A DNA stretch of 64,000 bases from Massilia sp. Root351. GTDB lineage: Bacteria; Pseudomonadota; Gammaproteobacteria; Burkholderiales; Burkholderiaceae_D. Positions 10,036-19,162 of the stretch are shown one piece after another (position 1 is the first letter of the stretch; each line of letters begins with the position of its first letter). Position numbers and translations under genes: made by a program. The notes under the pieces were generated by a model. It searched no databases and was not told the DNA's origin. It saw only the letters and a program-made list of their open reading frames with translations. The DNA lies in the NCBI RefSeq assembly GCF_001425045.1, contig NZ_LMDJ01000001.1, forward strand, positions 1,055,859 to 1,119,858, written 5' to 3'.

Positions 10036-10991
10036 GCGCTGCGGCGGCCGCTGGCCGCGCACACGCCCATTACGACCGTTTGATTGCCGCCGCGCAGGCG
10101 GTGGACGCGCCGGTGGTGGCGGTGGCGCACCCCTGCGACCGCAACGCGCTGGAGTCTGCGCTGGACGCGGCGCGGCTGGGCCTGATGACGCCCGTCCTGG
10201 TCGGCCCGGAAGCGCGCATCCGCGCCGCCGCCGCCGAAGCGGACCTGGACATCTCCAGCCTGGCCATCGTGGCCACCGAGCACAGCCACGCCTCCGCGCA
10301 GCGCGCCGTGCAGCTGGTGCGCGAAGGCCACGCGGCCGCCCTGATGAAGGGCAGCCTGCACACCGATGAACTGATGGGCGCGGTGGTGCAGGCCGAAGGC
10401 GGGCTGCGCACCGCGCGCCGCCTCAGCCACTGTTTCATCATGGACGTGCCGGGCTTTCCCGAACCGCTGATCGTCACCGACGCCGCCGTCAATATCGCGC
10501 CCACGCTGGCCGACAAGGTGGACATCGCGCAAAACGCCATCGACCTGGCGCACATCCTGGCGTTCGACGAGGTGCGCGTGGCCATCCTGTCGGCGGTGGA
10601 AACGGTCAATCCGAAAATCCCGTCCACCATCGAAGCGGCGGCGCTGTGCAAGATGGCGGACCGGGGCCAGATCACCGGCGCGTTGCTGGACGGCCCGCTG
10701 GCGCTGGACAATGCGGTCAGCCTGGCCGCGGCGCAGGTCAAGCAGCTGCACTCGCCGGTGGCGGGCCGCGCCAACGTGCTGCTGGTGCCGGACCTGGAAA
10801 CCGGCAACGTGCTGGCCAAGAGCCTGACCTTCATGGCCGGTGCGGATGCGGCCGGCATCGTGCTGGGCGCGCGGGTGCCGGTGATCCTGACCAGCCGCGC
10901 GGACTCGGTGCAGGCGCGCCTGGCTTCGTGCGCGGTGGCCGCGCTGATCGCGCACAGCAAGCTGGCCGGCGCCAAGCTGCTGGGGAGCTAG
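10032..10991 (+). CDS. Phosphate acetyl/butyryltransferase family protein
   Basis: A 319-residue stand-alone PTA_PTB domain protein, which would convert an acyl-CoA and phosphate to acyl-phosphate plus CoA. Typical segments are 'VAVAHPCDRNALESALDAA', 'GHAAALMKGSLHTDELMGA' and 'MDVPGFPEPLIVTDAAVNI'. Many homologues are fused to an N-terminal MaoC-type hydratase domain; here that domain is absent. The start ATG overlaps the preceding stop and has AAGGAG five bases upstream. Acetate kinase follows three bases after the stop, so the pair forms an acyl-CoA to acyl-phosphate to ATP route. Whether acetyl-, propionyl- or butyryl-CoA is preferred cannot be read from the sequence. Confidence 0.88.
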   Translation: MSAAAAAGRAHAHYDRLIAAAQAVDAPVVAVAHPCDRNALESALDAARLGLMTPVLVGPEARIRAAAAEADLDISSLAIVATEHSHASAQRAVQLVREGHAAALMKGSLHTDELMGAVVQAEGGLRTARRLSHCFIMDVPGFPEPLIVTDAAVNIAPTLADKVDIAQNAIDLAHILAFDEVRVAILSAVETVNPKIPSTIEAAALCKMADRGQITGALLDGPLALDNAVSLAAAQVKQLHSPVAGRANVLLVPDLETGNVLAKSLTFMAGADAAGIVLGARVPVILTSRADSVQARLASCAVAALIAHSKLAGAKLLGS

Positions 10992-10994
10992 CCG

Positions 10995-12308
10995 ATGGCG
11001 GCCATGCGCGCGGACGATGCGGTCATCGTCATCAACGCCGGGTCGTCCAGCATCAAGTTCTCGATGTATGCGGGCGGGGACTTGCAGCTGCGGGCCAAGG
11101 GCAAGATAGAAAACCTGTACGCGGGCCAGACCCGCTTTACGGCGCAGGACGGGGCAGGGCGGCCGTCCGCCGAGCATGTATGGCCCGGCGCGCCGCTGGC
11201 GCATGACGAAGCCATGCGCTATCTGGTGGGCTACGCGCAGGGCCACCTGCAAGGGCACCGCGTGGTGGCGATAGGCCACCGCATCGTTCACGGCGGCACA
11301 GGTTTCAGCGGTCCGGTGAAGCTGGACGCGGACGTGCTGGCGCAGTTGGACAAGCTGGTGCCGCTGGCGCCGCTGCACCAGCCGCACAACCTGGCGCCGG
11401 TGCGCAGCATCCTGGCGCTGGCGCCGCAGGTGCTGCAGGTGGGCTGCTTCGACACCGCCTTTCACAGCACCCAGCCGCCGCTGGCGCAAGCATTCGCGCT
11501 GCCGCCGGAAATCACCGGGCGCGGGGTGCGGCGCTACGGTTTCCACGGGCTGTCCTACGAATACATCGCCAGCGTGCTGCCTGCGCTGGACCAGGCGCCT
11601 GCGGCACGGGCCGCGCCGGCCGAGCCGCAGGCGGGCGCGCTGCCGGTGCTGCTGGGCGGCGCGCCGTCCGCCGCCGCGCGCCTGGCCGCGCAGCTGGCCG
11701 GCGGGCGCGTGGTGGCGGCGCACCTGGGCAACGGCGCCAGCATGTGCGCCCTGCGCGCCGGGCGCAGCGTGGCCAGCACCATGGGCTTCACCGCCATCGA
11801 CGGCCTGCCCATGGGCACGCGCTGCGGCAGCGTCGACCCGGGCGTGGTGCTGTACCTGATGGAGGAACTGAAAATGGGGCAGAGCGATATCCAGCGCCTG
11901 TTGTACCAGCAGTCCGGCCTGCTCGGGGTGTCCGGCATTTCGTCGGACATGCGCACGCTGGAGCAGAGCGGCGACCCGCGCGCCAGGCTGGCCATCGACC
12001 TGATGGTGTACCGCATCGGCCGCGAACTCGGTTCGCTGGCGGCCGCGCTTGGCGGGCTGGACGGCATCGTGTTTTCCGGCGGCATAGGCGAGAACAGCGT
12101 CGCGCTGCGCAGCGCCGTTTGCCGCGACGCCGCCTGGCTCGGCGTGCAGCTGGACCCGGCCGCGAACGAAGCCGGCGCCGGTCCGCACGCCACTGCCGCC
12201 GGCGCCTTCCGCATCAGCGCGGCGGGCAGTGCGGTGCCGGTCTGGGTGGTCCCCGCCAACGAAGAATTGATGATCGCGCGCCACGCGCAATCCCTGCTGG
12301 AGGCCTAG
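10995..12308 (+). CDS. ackA: Acetate/propionate kinase family protein
   Basis: A 437-residue acetate kinase that interconverts acyl-phosphate + ADP and carboxylate + ATP. Motifs are VIVINAGSSSIKFSMY at the N-terminus, 'FDTAFHSTQP', 'RRYGFHGLSYEYI', 'AHLGNGASMCALRAG', 'DGLPMGTRCGSVDPG' and 'FSGGIGENS'. It is some 35 residues longer than common acetate kinases, mostly because of an Ala/Pro-rich insertion at about 197-235 just before the phosphate-binding LGNG motif. The start lies three bases after the upstream stop; a second in-frame ATG is nine bases later. It works with the phosphate acyltransferase encoded upstream. Confidence 0.93.
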   Translation: MAAMRADDAVIVINAGSSSIKFSMYAGGDLQLRAKGKIENLYAGQTRFTAQDGAGRPSAEHVWPGAPLAHDEAMRYLVGYAQGHLQGHRVVAIGHRIVHGGTGFSGPVKLDADVLAQLDKLVPLAPLHQPHNLAPVRSILALAPQVLQVGCFDTAFHSTQPPLAQAFALPPEITGRGVRRYGFHGLSYEYIASVLPALDQAPAARAAPAEPQAGALPVLLGGAPSAAARLAAQLAGGRVVAAHLGNGASMCALRAGRSVASTMGFTAIDGLPMGTRCGSVDPGVVLYLMEELKMGQSDIQRLLYQQSGLLGVSGISSDMRTLEQSGDPRARLAIDLMVYRIGRELGSLAAALGGLDGIVFSGGIGENSVALRSAVCRDAAWLGVQLDPAANEAGAGPHATAAGAFRISAAGSAVPVWVVPANEELMIARHAQSLLEA

Positions 12309-12309
12309 C

Positions 12310-13092
12310 ATGAGTGTCGATACCGTTTATCCCATCCTGGCCGGACGCCGCGCCCTGGTGGTCGGCGTGGCCAACGAGCATTCCATCGCCTACGGCTGCG
12401 CCAAGGTGTTCCGCGAACTGGGCGCGGAGCTCGCGCTGACCTATCTGAACAACAAGGCCAAGCCCTACGTCGACCCGATCGCCGAGGAACTGGATGCGGC
12501 GTTGCTGCTGCCGCTGGACGTGGCGCAGCCCGGCCAGCTGGAGGCCGTGTTCGCCGCCATCGCCGAGCGCTGGGGCAGCCTGGACATCCTGGTGCACTCC
12601 ATCGCCTACGCCCCCAAGGCCGACCTGCAGGGCGGCCTGCTGGACTGTTCGCTGGACGGTTTCCTGCAGGCGATGGACGTGTCCTGCCATTCCTTCGTGC
12701 GCATGGCCAGGCTGGCCGCGCCGCTGATGAGCGAAGGCGGCGCCATGTTTGCCATGAGCTACCACGGCGCCGACAAGGTGGTCCCGAACTACAACGTGAT
12801 GGGGCCGGTGAAGGCGGCGCTGGAAGCATCCTGCCGCTACCTTGCGCACGAACTGGGGCCGCAAGGCATCCGCGTGCATGCCGTCTCGCCCGGCCCGCTG
12901 CAAACCCGCGCCGCGTCCGGGCTGAAGGACTTCGACCTGCTGCTGAGCGACGCGGTGGCGCGCGCCCCGATCGGTGAACTGGTGGACATCTTCGACGTCG
13001 GCAACACCTGCGCCTACCTGGCCTCGCCGTACGCCAAGCGCCTGACCGGCAGCACCGTCTACGTGGACGGCGGCCTGAACATCATCGCCTGA
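12310..13092 (+). CDS. fabI: Enoyl-[acyl-carrier-protein] reductase (NADH), FabI type
   Basis: A 260-residue SDR-fold enoyl reductase. The nucleotide-binding segment is 'GVANEHSIAYGCAK', with the FabI-type spacing rather than the classical GxxxGxG. The catalytic residues Tyr151, Tyr161 and Lys168 have the same spacing as E. coli Tyr146, Tyr156 and Lys163. The C-terminus 'GSTVYVDGGLNI' is typical. FabI reduces trans-2-enoyl-ACP in fatty acid synthesis. Its position one base after acetate kinase and behind a PHA-synthase-like gene suggests a dedicated copy used with this operon, possibly on enoyl-CoA; whether the genome has another housekeeping fabI is not visible here. Confidence 0.92.
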   Translation: MSVDTVYPILAGRRALVVGVANEHSIAYGCAKVFRELGAELALTYLNNKAKPYVDPIAEELDAALLLPLDVAQPGQLEAVFAAIAERWGSLDILVHSIAYAPKADLQGGLLDCSLDGFLQAMDVSCHSFVRMARLAAPLMSEGGAMFAMSYHGADKVVPNYNVMGPVKAALEASCRYLAHELGPQGIRVHAVSPGPLQTRAASGLKDFDLLLSDAVARAPIGELVDIFDVGNTCAYLASPYAKRLTGSTVYVDGGLNIIA

Positions 13093-13101
13093 GGAGGGCG
13101 C

Positions 13102-13389
13102 ATGCAAATCATCCTGACCGGCTTGCACGGCGATGCAAGCGAACAAAGCGTGGAGCTGGGCCTGGCCCGGTTTTTCGAGGTGCGCAGCGTGCGCCTGGTG
13201 CGGGACGGCGAGCCCGACAGTCCGTGGGCGGTGGTGGCGGTGGCCGACCATTACGGCAAGGTATGGGATACCTGCAACCGCCTGCGCGGCATTTTCCACC
13301 GTGGCAGGCGCCTGGGGTTCTATATCCCGCTGCACCAGGACCTGGGCCCGGAAGACTTGCTGCCGCACGAGCAGCTGCATCTGGACTGA
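13102..13389 (+). CDS. Small conserved protein at the end of the DUF3141 operon
   Basis: A 95-residue protein I do not recognise. It has no signal peptide or membrane segment. The N-terminus 'MQIILTGLHGDASEQSVELGLARFF' followed by a beta-rich stretch ('VRSVRLVRD', 'PWAVVAVADHYGKVW') gives a beta-alpha-beta pattern that resembles an RRM-like or ferredoxin-like fold. The C-terminal 'RRLGFYIPLHQDLGPEDLLPHE' is Pro- and acid-rich. The ATG has GGAGGG seven bases upstream and lies nine bases after fabI, so it is the last gene of the operon. Codon usage is like that of its neighbours. Confidence 0.7.
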   Translation: MQIILTGLHGDASEQSVELGLARFFEVRSVRLVRDGEPDSPWAVVAVADHYGKVWDTCNRLRGIFHRGRRLGFYIPLHQDLGPEDLLPHEQLHLD

Positions 13390-13393
13390 AGGG

Positions 13394-13419
13394 GGGCGCG
13401 GCCGGCGCCGGCCGCGCCC
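13394..13419. terminator. Perfect 26-bp palindrome in a convergent intergenic region
   Basis: A GC-only perfect palindrome (13394-13406 with 13407-13419) sits between the end of the operon on the plus strand and the end of the PEP-CTERM gene on the minus strand. There is no T-run on either side. It probably serves as a bidirectional transcription barrier. Confidence 0.6.
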
Positions 13420-13441
13420 GGTTCAATGCTGGCGCCAGGCC

Positions 13442-14209
13442 TTAGGCCTTACCGCCGCGCTGCCTGCGGCGCGCGATGAAGCCCAGCAGGCCCATGCCGC
13501 CCAGCAGCATGCCGTAGGTGGACGGCTCCGGCACGGCCGTGATGCTGACGTTGTCGATGGCCACGTCGAAGTTGGTGTAGCCGTAGGCGTAGCCGGGTTT
13601 CAGCGTGGTGAAGACGATCTCGTCCACGCTGGACAGCACACTGGCAAAGCTGCGCCCGCCCGGCAGCGTGGGCGCGCCGCTGCCGTCCTCCGCGCCGTAG
13701 CCGCCCCAGCCGGAAGGCAGCAGTGACGAGGACGTGTCGGCGATGGTCACCGAGAAATGCTTCCAGTCGCTATTGCTGGCGTCCAGCGTGCCCAGGTCGA
13801 ACCACACGCTGGTGTAGGGCAGGTTGGCCGGCTTGTTGTCGTAGTCGCGCAGCTCCACCACCAGGCTGCGCGTCACTTCCTGCCCGAAGTACTGGATCGA
13901 CATGGCCGACACATCCAGCCCCAGGGTGACGCTGCGCGACTTGGTGTAGTCGCCCAGGAAGGCCCCGTTGGTGCTGTTGCGCCAGTCGATGCCGAAGTTC
14001 TCCATGGTGGTGCGGTAGGCGGGCGCGCCGTTGCCCAGGCCGGTGTCGATGCCCGAGCCGCCGTTGCCGTCGGCCGGCTGCATGCCGAACCAGCCCTCGT
14101 CGCCTTTGGAAAAATCCACCGTGGCGCTGGCCGGCGCCGCGCTGGCAGTCGCCGCCGTTGCGCTTGCCATGGCCAGCAGTACTGCGAGCAGTGCTTTCTT
14201 CTGTGTCAT
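13442..14209 (-). CDS. PEP-CTERM sorting domain protein (exosortase substrate)
   Basis: A 255-residue secreted protein with a signal peptide (MTQKKALLAVLLAMASA, cleavage near an ASA site). A beta-rich mature part has Gly/Asp-rich segments such as 'DEGWFGMQPADGNGGSGID'. The C-terminal exosortase signal is VPEPSTYGMLLGGMGLLGF followed by ARRRQR. Its body ('VVELRDYDNKPANLPY', 'VDEIVFTTLKPGYAYG') looks like a carbohydrate-binding jelly-roll, but I cannot assign a family. Two ATGs are possible. The second (14209) is preferred because AAGGA lies six bases before it and only zero bases before the first (14215). A clear sigma-54 site was not found upstream, unlike for the other PEP-CTERM gene. Confidence 0.82.
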   Translation of the reverse strand: MTQKKALLAVLLAMASATAATASAAPASATVDFSKGDEGWFGMQPADGNGGSGIDTGLGNGAPAYRTTMENFGIDWRNSTNGAFLGDYTKSRSVTLGLDVSAMSIQYFGQEVTRSLVVELRDYDNKPANLPYTSVWFDLGTLDASNSDWKHFSVTIADTSSSLLPSGWGGYGAEDGSGAPTLPGGRSFASVLSSVDEIVFTTLKPGYAYGYTNFDVAIDNVSITAVPEPSTYGMLLGGMGLLGFIARRRQRGGKA

Positions 14210-14647
14210 AACCATTCCTTTGTTAGTTGATGATAAGACTGACAGTTACACCCGGCCGGGGTTGCCGAAGCATCAAACTTAAGAAATGCTTAACCGGGTG
14301 TGAGCCGACTTTAGGGAGGGCGGATGAGCGTGTCAAAGCCTGCACGAGTAACAATTGTAAGGAATTTGTAACCAAGTTTCTGCCAGATCAGGGCATCTTC
14401 CTGCTGGAAACTTGTAACACATGGTGGCCGGAATCGGCCGAAATGTGAAATCCGCTATGAGGCGGGCGCCGCAGGGCCGTGAAAATTTGACCGCCCGGCA
14501 AGTTGCGGCGCAGTGACTTGCATGCATCAGATTTTTTGTAACCGTGCACAGCCGATGTTTTATTTGTGAGACAAATTGCCGCCGGGCGCGGCCCTTGCTT
14601 CCGCTGTATAATGACGGCCCCCTCCCGATTCCCCGACAGTTGCCGAC
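14210..14647. other. Gene-free intergenic region between two divergent genes
   Basis: These 438 bases hold the promoters of the PEP-CTERM gene (minus) and dusA (plus). The region is AT-richer than the genes. A near match to a -24/-12 site on the minus strand (14377-14390) has GG-N10-GT instead of GG-N10-GC, so it was not called. No open frame with a ribosome site was found. Confidence 0.6.
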
Positions 14648-15679
<1,032 letters not shown>

Positions 15680-16034
15680 TCCCGGACTTTTGCCCAAAGC
15701 AAAATCTGCTTTTTGCCTATTTCTCCGCAGAAAGTTAGGTTGCGTAAAATGCAGGCAGTTTCTGCTTGCTTTGAGGCAAAATTTGCACCTATAATTTCAG
15801 AATATACACACATAGTCACAGCGTCCATCCGGCCTCCGCAGGACTTCCTGCGCTGAAAAACGGCTGAAAAACCACACATTGTAACGATCCGTAGAGCAAT
15901 TTTTGCATTCGCAGTCATTGTTTGCTACTGTCATTACTTGCGCAGCGGCAAGAGAAGTTTTACGTGGTTGGGCGTGGCAGCGGGTGCATACCTGGGTTCC
16001 TCTTATCAATAGTGTCACTTACAAAGAAGCCGAA
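15680..16034. other. Gene-free leader region upstream of the chemoreceptor
   Basis: These 355 bases hold the promoter candidate at 15766-15795 and a long, AT-richer leader. The open frame that extends the chemoreceptor upstream to 15903 reads '[20 protein letters not shown]' and has no family support, so it is treated as leader. No hairpin with a T-run was seen. Confidence 0.55.
15766..15795 (+). promoter_or_regulatory. Sigma-70-type promoter candidate for the chemoreceptor gene
   Basis: TTGCTT (15766-15771), an 18-base spacer and a perfect TATAAT (15790-15795). No match to the flagellar sigma-28 consensus was seen. The leader to the ATG at 16035 would be about 230 bases. Confidence 0.45.
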
Positions 16035-17774
16035 ATGAATTTAGCAAAAATGAAAGTGGGGACGCGCCTGGGCCTCGGGTTTGCGTTGGTGCTGCTCTTC
16101 CTGATCGCCGTGACTGCCGTCGGCATTGTGCGCATGGCCCAGATCCAGGACCGCCTGGACCACGTCGTCAGCTTCAACAATGTGGTGACGCGCCTGGTGA
16201 TCGACATGCGCAACAACGTCAACGAGCGCGTCAGCTCGCTGCGCACGCTGACCCTGATGAGCGACCCGGCCGACATGGAACCGGAAATGAAGCGCATCAA
16301 GGAACTGTCCGACAAGTACGCCGCGCACCAGAAGAAACTGGAAGCCCAGTTCGCGCTGGAAGCGACGGCCGAAGAGAAAACCCTGATGGCCGCCATCAAG
16401 GAACACGAAGCGGCCACCATGCCGGCGATTGCCAAGGCTTCCGAGCTGTGGCTGTCGAACCAGGCCGAGGCGGCCACCAAGGTCATGATCAAGGAAATCC
16501 GTCCGCCGCAGAAGAAGTGGATGGAATCGCTGGACCAACTCGGTGCGCTGGAAGACAAGCTGAACGCGCAAGTGCAGGTGGACGCGGCCGAAGGCTTCAA
16601 CAGCGCCCGCAGCTTCATGATCTTCATGGGCGTGCTGGCCGTGGTCATCAGCGTGGGCGCGGCCATCGTTATCACCCGCGGCCTGCTCAAGCAGCTGGGC
16701 GGCGAGCCTGACTACACCGCGTCGATCGCCGGCAGCATTGCCAACGGCGACCTGTCGATTTCGATCAACACCAGCTCCACCGACAAGGACAGCCTGCTGG
16801 TGGAAATGAAGGAAATGCGCAACAGCCTGGTTGGCATCGTGGGCCAGGTCCGCACCGGCACCGAGACCATCGGCACCGCCTCGCGCGAAATCGCCGCCGG
16901 CAATATCGACCTGTCGTCGCGTACCGAAATGCAGGCCTCGTCGCTGGAGAAAACCGCGTCGGCCATGGAAGAGCTGACTTCCACCGTGAAGCAGAACGCC
17001 GACAACGCCCGCCAGGCCAACCAGCTGGCAGCCAACGCGTCCGACGTGGCGCGCAAGGGCGGCGAAGTGGTGTCGCAAGTGGTGGACACCATGAGCTCGA
17101 TCAACGAATCGGCCAACAAGATCGTCGACATCATCGGCGTGATCGATGGCATCGCTTTCCAGACCAACATCCTGGCGCTGAACGCCGCGGTTGAAGCAGC
17201 CCGTGCCGGCGAGCAGGGCCGCGGTTTCGCCGTGGTGGCTTCCGAGGTGCGCAACCTGGCCCAGCGTTCGGCCGGCGCCGCGAAAGAAATCAAGACCCTG
17301 ATCGGCGACTCCGTGGAGAAAGTCGAGCGCGGTTCGAAACTGGTCGGCCAGGCCGGCGTGACGATGGACGAAGTGGTCGATTCGGTGCGCCGCGTGACCG
17401 ACATCATGGGTGAAATCGCTTCCGCCAGCCAGGAGCAAAGCGCCGGCATCGAGCAGGTCAACCAGTCCATCATCGAGATGGACAGCATGACCCAGCAGAA
17501 CGCCGCGCTGGTGGAACAGGCCGCTGCCGCCGCGCAGAGCCTGCAGGACCAGGCTGGCGAACTGGCCCGCGTGGTATCGATCTTCAAGCTGTCCGAGCAT
17601 GAAGAGCGCGTGCAGCACGCCGCCGCGCCGGTGCGTGCCGCCACCCCCGTGGTGGTGGCCAAGCCAGCCGCCCGTGCGCCGCTGAAGAAGGCCGTGGCCG
17701 CGCCTGCCGCCCCCAAGCCGAAGAAGATCGCAGCAGCAGCAGCAACTGCCGGCGACGAGTGGGAAGAATTCTAA
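16035..17774 (+). CDS. Methyl-accepting chemotaxis protein
   Basis: A 579-residue transmembrane chemoreceptor. TM1 is at about 12-34, followed by a periplasmic four-helix-bundle sensor (about 35-190), TM2 (about 192-212), HAMP (about 213-267, starting '[20 protein letters not shown]') and the coiled-coil signalling domain. The hairpin tip that binds CheA/CheW is '[20 protein letters not shown]'. After an Ala/Lys/Pro-rich linker (about 530-570) the protein ends in DEWEEF. The last five residues, EWEEF, fit the CheR-tethering pentapeptide pattern x-[FYWH]-x-x-[FYWH], so this is likely a major, methylation-competent receptor. The ligand is unknown. The start is set by the Lys-containing N-terminus right before TM1; no strong ribosome site is seen. 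Confidence 0.95.
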   Translation: MNLAKMKVGTRLGLGFALVLLFLIAVTAVGIVRMAQIQDRLDHVVSFNNVVTRLVIDMRNNVNERVSSLRTLTLMSDPADMEPEMKRIKELSDKYAAHQKKLEAQFALEATAEEKTLMAAIKEHEAATMPAIAKASELWLSNQAEAATKVMIKEIRPPQKKWMESLDQLGALEDKLNAQVQVDAAEGFNSARSFMIFMGVLAVVISVGAAIVITRGLLKQLGGEPDYTASIAGSIANGDLSISINTSSTDKDSLLVEMKEMRNSLVGIVGQVRTGTETIGTASREIAAGNIDLSSRTEMQASSLEKTASAMEELTSTVKQNADNARQANQLAANASDVARKGGEVVSQVVDTMSSINESANKIVDIIGVIDGIAFQTNILALNAAVEAARAGEQGRGFAVVASEVRNLAQRSAGAAKEIKTLIGDSVEKVERGSKLVGQAGVTMDEVVDSVRRVTDIMGEIASASQEQSAGIEQVNQSIIEMDSMTQQNAALVEQAAAAAQSLQDQAGELARVVSIFKLSEHEERVQHAAAPVRAATPVVVAKPAARAPLKKAVAAPAAPKPKKIAAAAATAGDEWEEF

Positions 17775-17856
17775 GCAGGGTAGCCGGCTTTACCCGATGG
17801 CCGCGTCTGGAGCGGCCGTTGAACAGTTTTTTAAACTTTGTGGATTAAGAAAAATC

Positions 17857-18189
17857 ATGACCAAGCATTCGATCAGTTTCATCGCCGCCGCTCTGCTGAG
17901 CAGCTCCGCCTTCGCCGCTGAAGTGCCAGCCGTGTTCGACGCCAAGAACTGCAAAGCCGAATACCCGAAAGCCTCGCTGCTGAACGAAGAGCAGGGCGCG
18001 GTATCGATGGCCTTCCTGGTTTCGCCAGGCGGCGAAGTAGTGGACTCGAAGGTTGAGAAGTCGAGCGGCTACAAAAACCTGGACAAGGCTGCTGTGAAAG
18101 CCATCAGCGCCTGCAAATTCAAGCCTGGCACCAAGGATGGCGCTGTGGCACAAACCTGGACCAAAGTCGATTACGTCTGGAAGCTGTAA
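17857..18189 (+). CDS. Periplasmic TonB C-terminal domain protein, copy 1
   Basis: A 110-residue exported protein: signal peptide 1-20 (MTKHSISFIAAALLSSSAFA) and then a single TonB_C domain ('EEQGAVSMAFLVSPGGEVVD', 'SSGYKNLDKAAVKAISACKFKPG'). Unlike true TonB there is no retained N-terminal anchor or Pro-rich spacer, so it cannot couple to ExbB/ExbD in the usual way. Two cysteines, one in 'KNCKAEYP' and one in 'SACKFKP', could form a disulfide. A paralogue follows 52 bases downstream, clearly a tandem duplication. The role is unknown; binding to TonB boxes or to peptidoglycan is conceivable. The ATG with the signal peptide was preferred to an open extension upstream. Confidence 0.85.
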   Translation: MTKHSISFIAAALLSSSAFAAEVPAVFDAKNCKAEYPKASLLNEEQGAVSMAFLVSPGGEVVDSKVEKSSGYKNLDKAAVKAISACKFKPGTKDGAVAQTWTKVDYVWKL

Positions 18190-18241
18190 TTCCGGCCACG
18201 CCTTGATCCAGAAAATTTAAAAAAGCACTTGGGGAAATCAG

Positions 18242-18583
18242 ATGTCTACTAAACAGCGTTGGTTCAGTGTTATCGCGGCAGTGCTCGTATCGGGCAGCGC
18301 CTTTGCAGCCGAAGTTCCGGCTAGCTTCGACGGCAAGAATTGCAAAGCCGAGTACCCGAAAGCGTCCCTGATGAACGAAGAGCAGGGCACCGTGTCGATG
18401 TCGTTCCAGGTGTCGGCCGGCGGCGACGTGCTCGACTCCAAGGTCGACAAGTCGAGCGGCTTCAAGAATCTGGACAAGGCGGCCATCAAGGCGCTGAGCG
18501 CCTGCAAATTCAAGCCGGGCACCAAGGACGGCAAGCCGGACACCACCTGGACCAAGGTGGACTACGCCTGGAAACTGGATTAA
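18242..18583 (+). CDS. Periplasmic TonB C-terminal domain protein, copy 2
   Basis: A 113-residue paralogue of the preceding gene, with signal peptide 1-23 (cleavage near AFA) and a TonB_C domain. The mature parts of the two copies are nearly alike, for example 'NCKAEYPKASLMNEEQG' against 'NCKAEYPKASLLNEEQG', and both cysteines are kept. The signal peptides differ more than the mature parts. The ATG follows GGGGAAATCAG. An intrinsic terminator lies 48 bases after the stop, so both copies probably share one transcript. The function is unknown beyond the domain assignment. Confidence 0.85.
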   Translation: MSTKQRWFSVIAAVLVSGSAFAAEVPASFDGKNCKAEYPKASLMNEEQGTVSMSFQVSAGGDVLDSKVDKSSGFKNLDKAAIKALSACKFKPGTKDGKPDTTWTKVDYAWKLD

Positions 18584-18631
18584 GCGGATTCGTGTTACTG
18601 CGCCGGCTTGCCTGAGCCGGCGCGTACTTGG

Positions 18632-18656
18632 ACCGGCGCTTGCGCCGGTTTTTTTT
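18632..18656 (+). terminator. Intrinsic terminator after the tandem TonB-C genes
   Basis: ACCGGCG pairs with CGCCGGT around a CTTG loop and is followed by eight T residues (18649-18656). Confidence 0.9.
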
Positions 18657-18744
18657 CGCTTGGGCAAAGGCTTGTAACAGGCTGTAAAAGTGCGGCAGGA
18701 AATGCGGAATGTTCTTATAGTGGAAGCTTGGAACAGGAGCTCCC

Positions 18745-19113
18745 ATGAAAACCGTTATCGCCCTGGCCGCTGTTGCGGCCCTGACCGGCTGCGCCACGCA
18801 GCCGTCTACCGTTTACTATCCGAAGCCGGCCAATCCGTATGAATGGCACACCGTGTCGGTGACACCGGTGCAGCGCGGCACGGCCGGCGACAGTGCGCGG
18901 GTGGAATACACGACGGAGCCGGTGGCCCAGCAGCCGCGCGTGGTGTACACCACCGAGCCGGTGTACGCGACGGCGCCGGTGTATGCGCCGCCACCCGTGT
19001 ATTACGCACCGGCGCCGGCGTATTACTACCCGCCGGTAACGATAGGACTGGATTTTGTGTTCGGTAACTGGGGTCACCGCCATGGCTATCGCGGCCACGG
19101 CCGGCGGCGCTAG
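18745..19113 (+). CDS. Small Pro/Tyr-rich lipoprotein
   Basis: A 122-residue predicted lipoprotein: signal peptide with lipobox LTGC (Cys16), so likely lipidated and attached to a membrane. The mature protein is low complexity: two copies of a 'YTTEPV' unit, then Ala/Pro/Tyr repeats ('VYAPPPVYYAPAPAYYYPP'), a hydrophobic 'TIGLDFVFGNW' stretch and a His/Arg/Gly-rich end (GHRHGYRGHGRRR). The end resembles the YXWXGXXXXXH class of outer-membrane-associated small proteins, but no family is certain. AGGAG lies six bases before the ATG. Confidence 0.8.
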   Translation: MKTVIALAAVAALTGCATQPSTVYYPKPANPYEWHTVSVTPVQRGTAGDSARVEYTTEPVAQQPRVVYTTEPVYATAPVYAPPPVYYAPAPAYYYPPVTIGLDFVFGNWGHRHGYRGHGRRR

Positions 19114-19162
19114 GCCGCCATCGCCCGGGATTGGGCTGCTGCATGGGTGCTAAGTATGGGCC

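Noticed and set aside
5632..10062. Open frame of nearly 1500 codons on the minus strand opposite typA and the DUF3141 gene
   Set aside because: Same shadow effect; it crosses two genes and the intergenic terminator and has no start site or domain.
14377..14390. Sigma-54-like site upstream of the second PEP-CTERM gene (minus strand TGGCAGAAACTTGG)
   Set aside because: The spacing gives GG-N10-GT, so the invariant -12 GC is missing; too weak to call.
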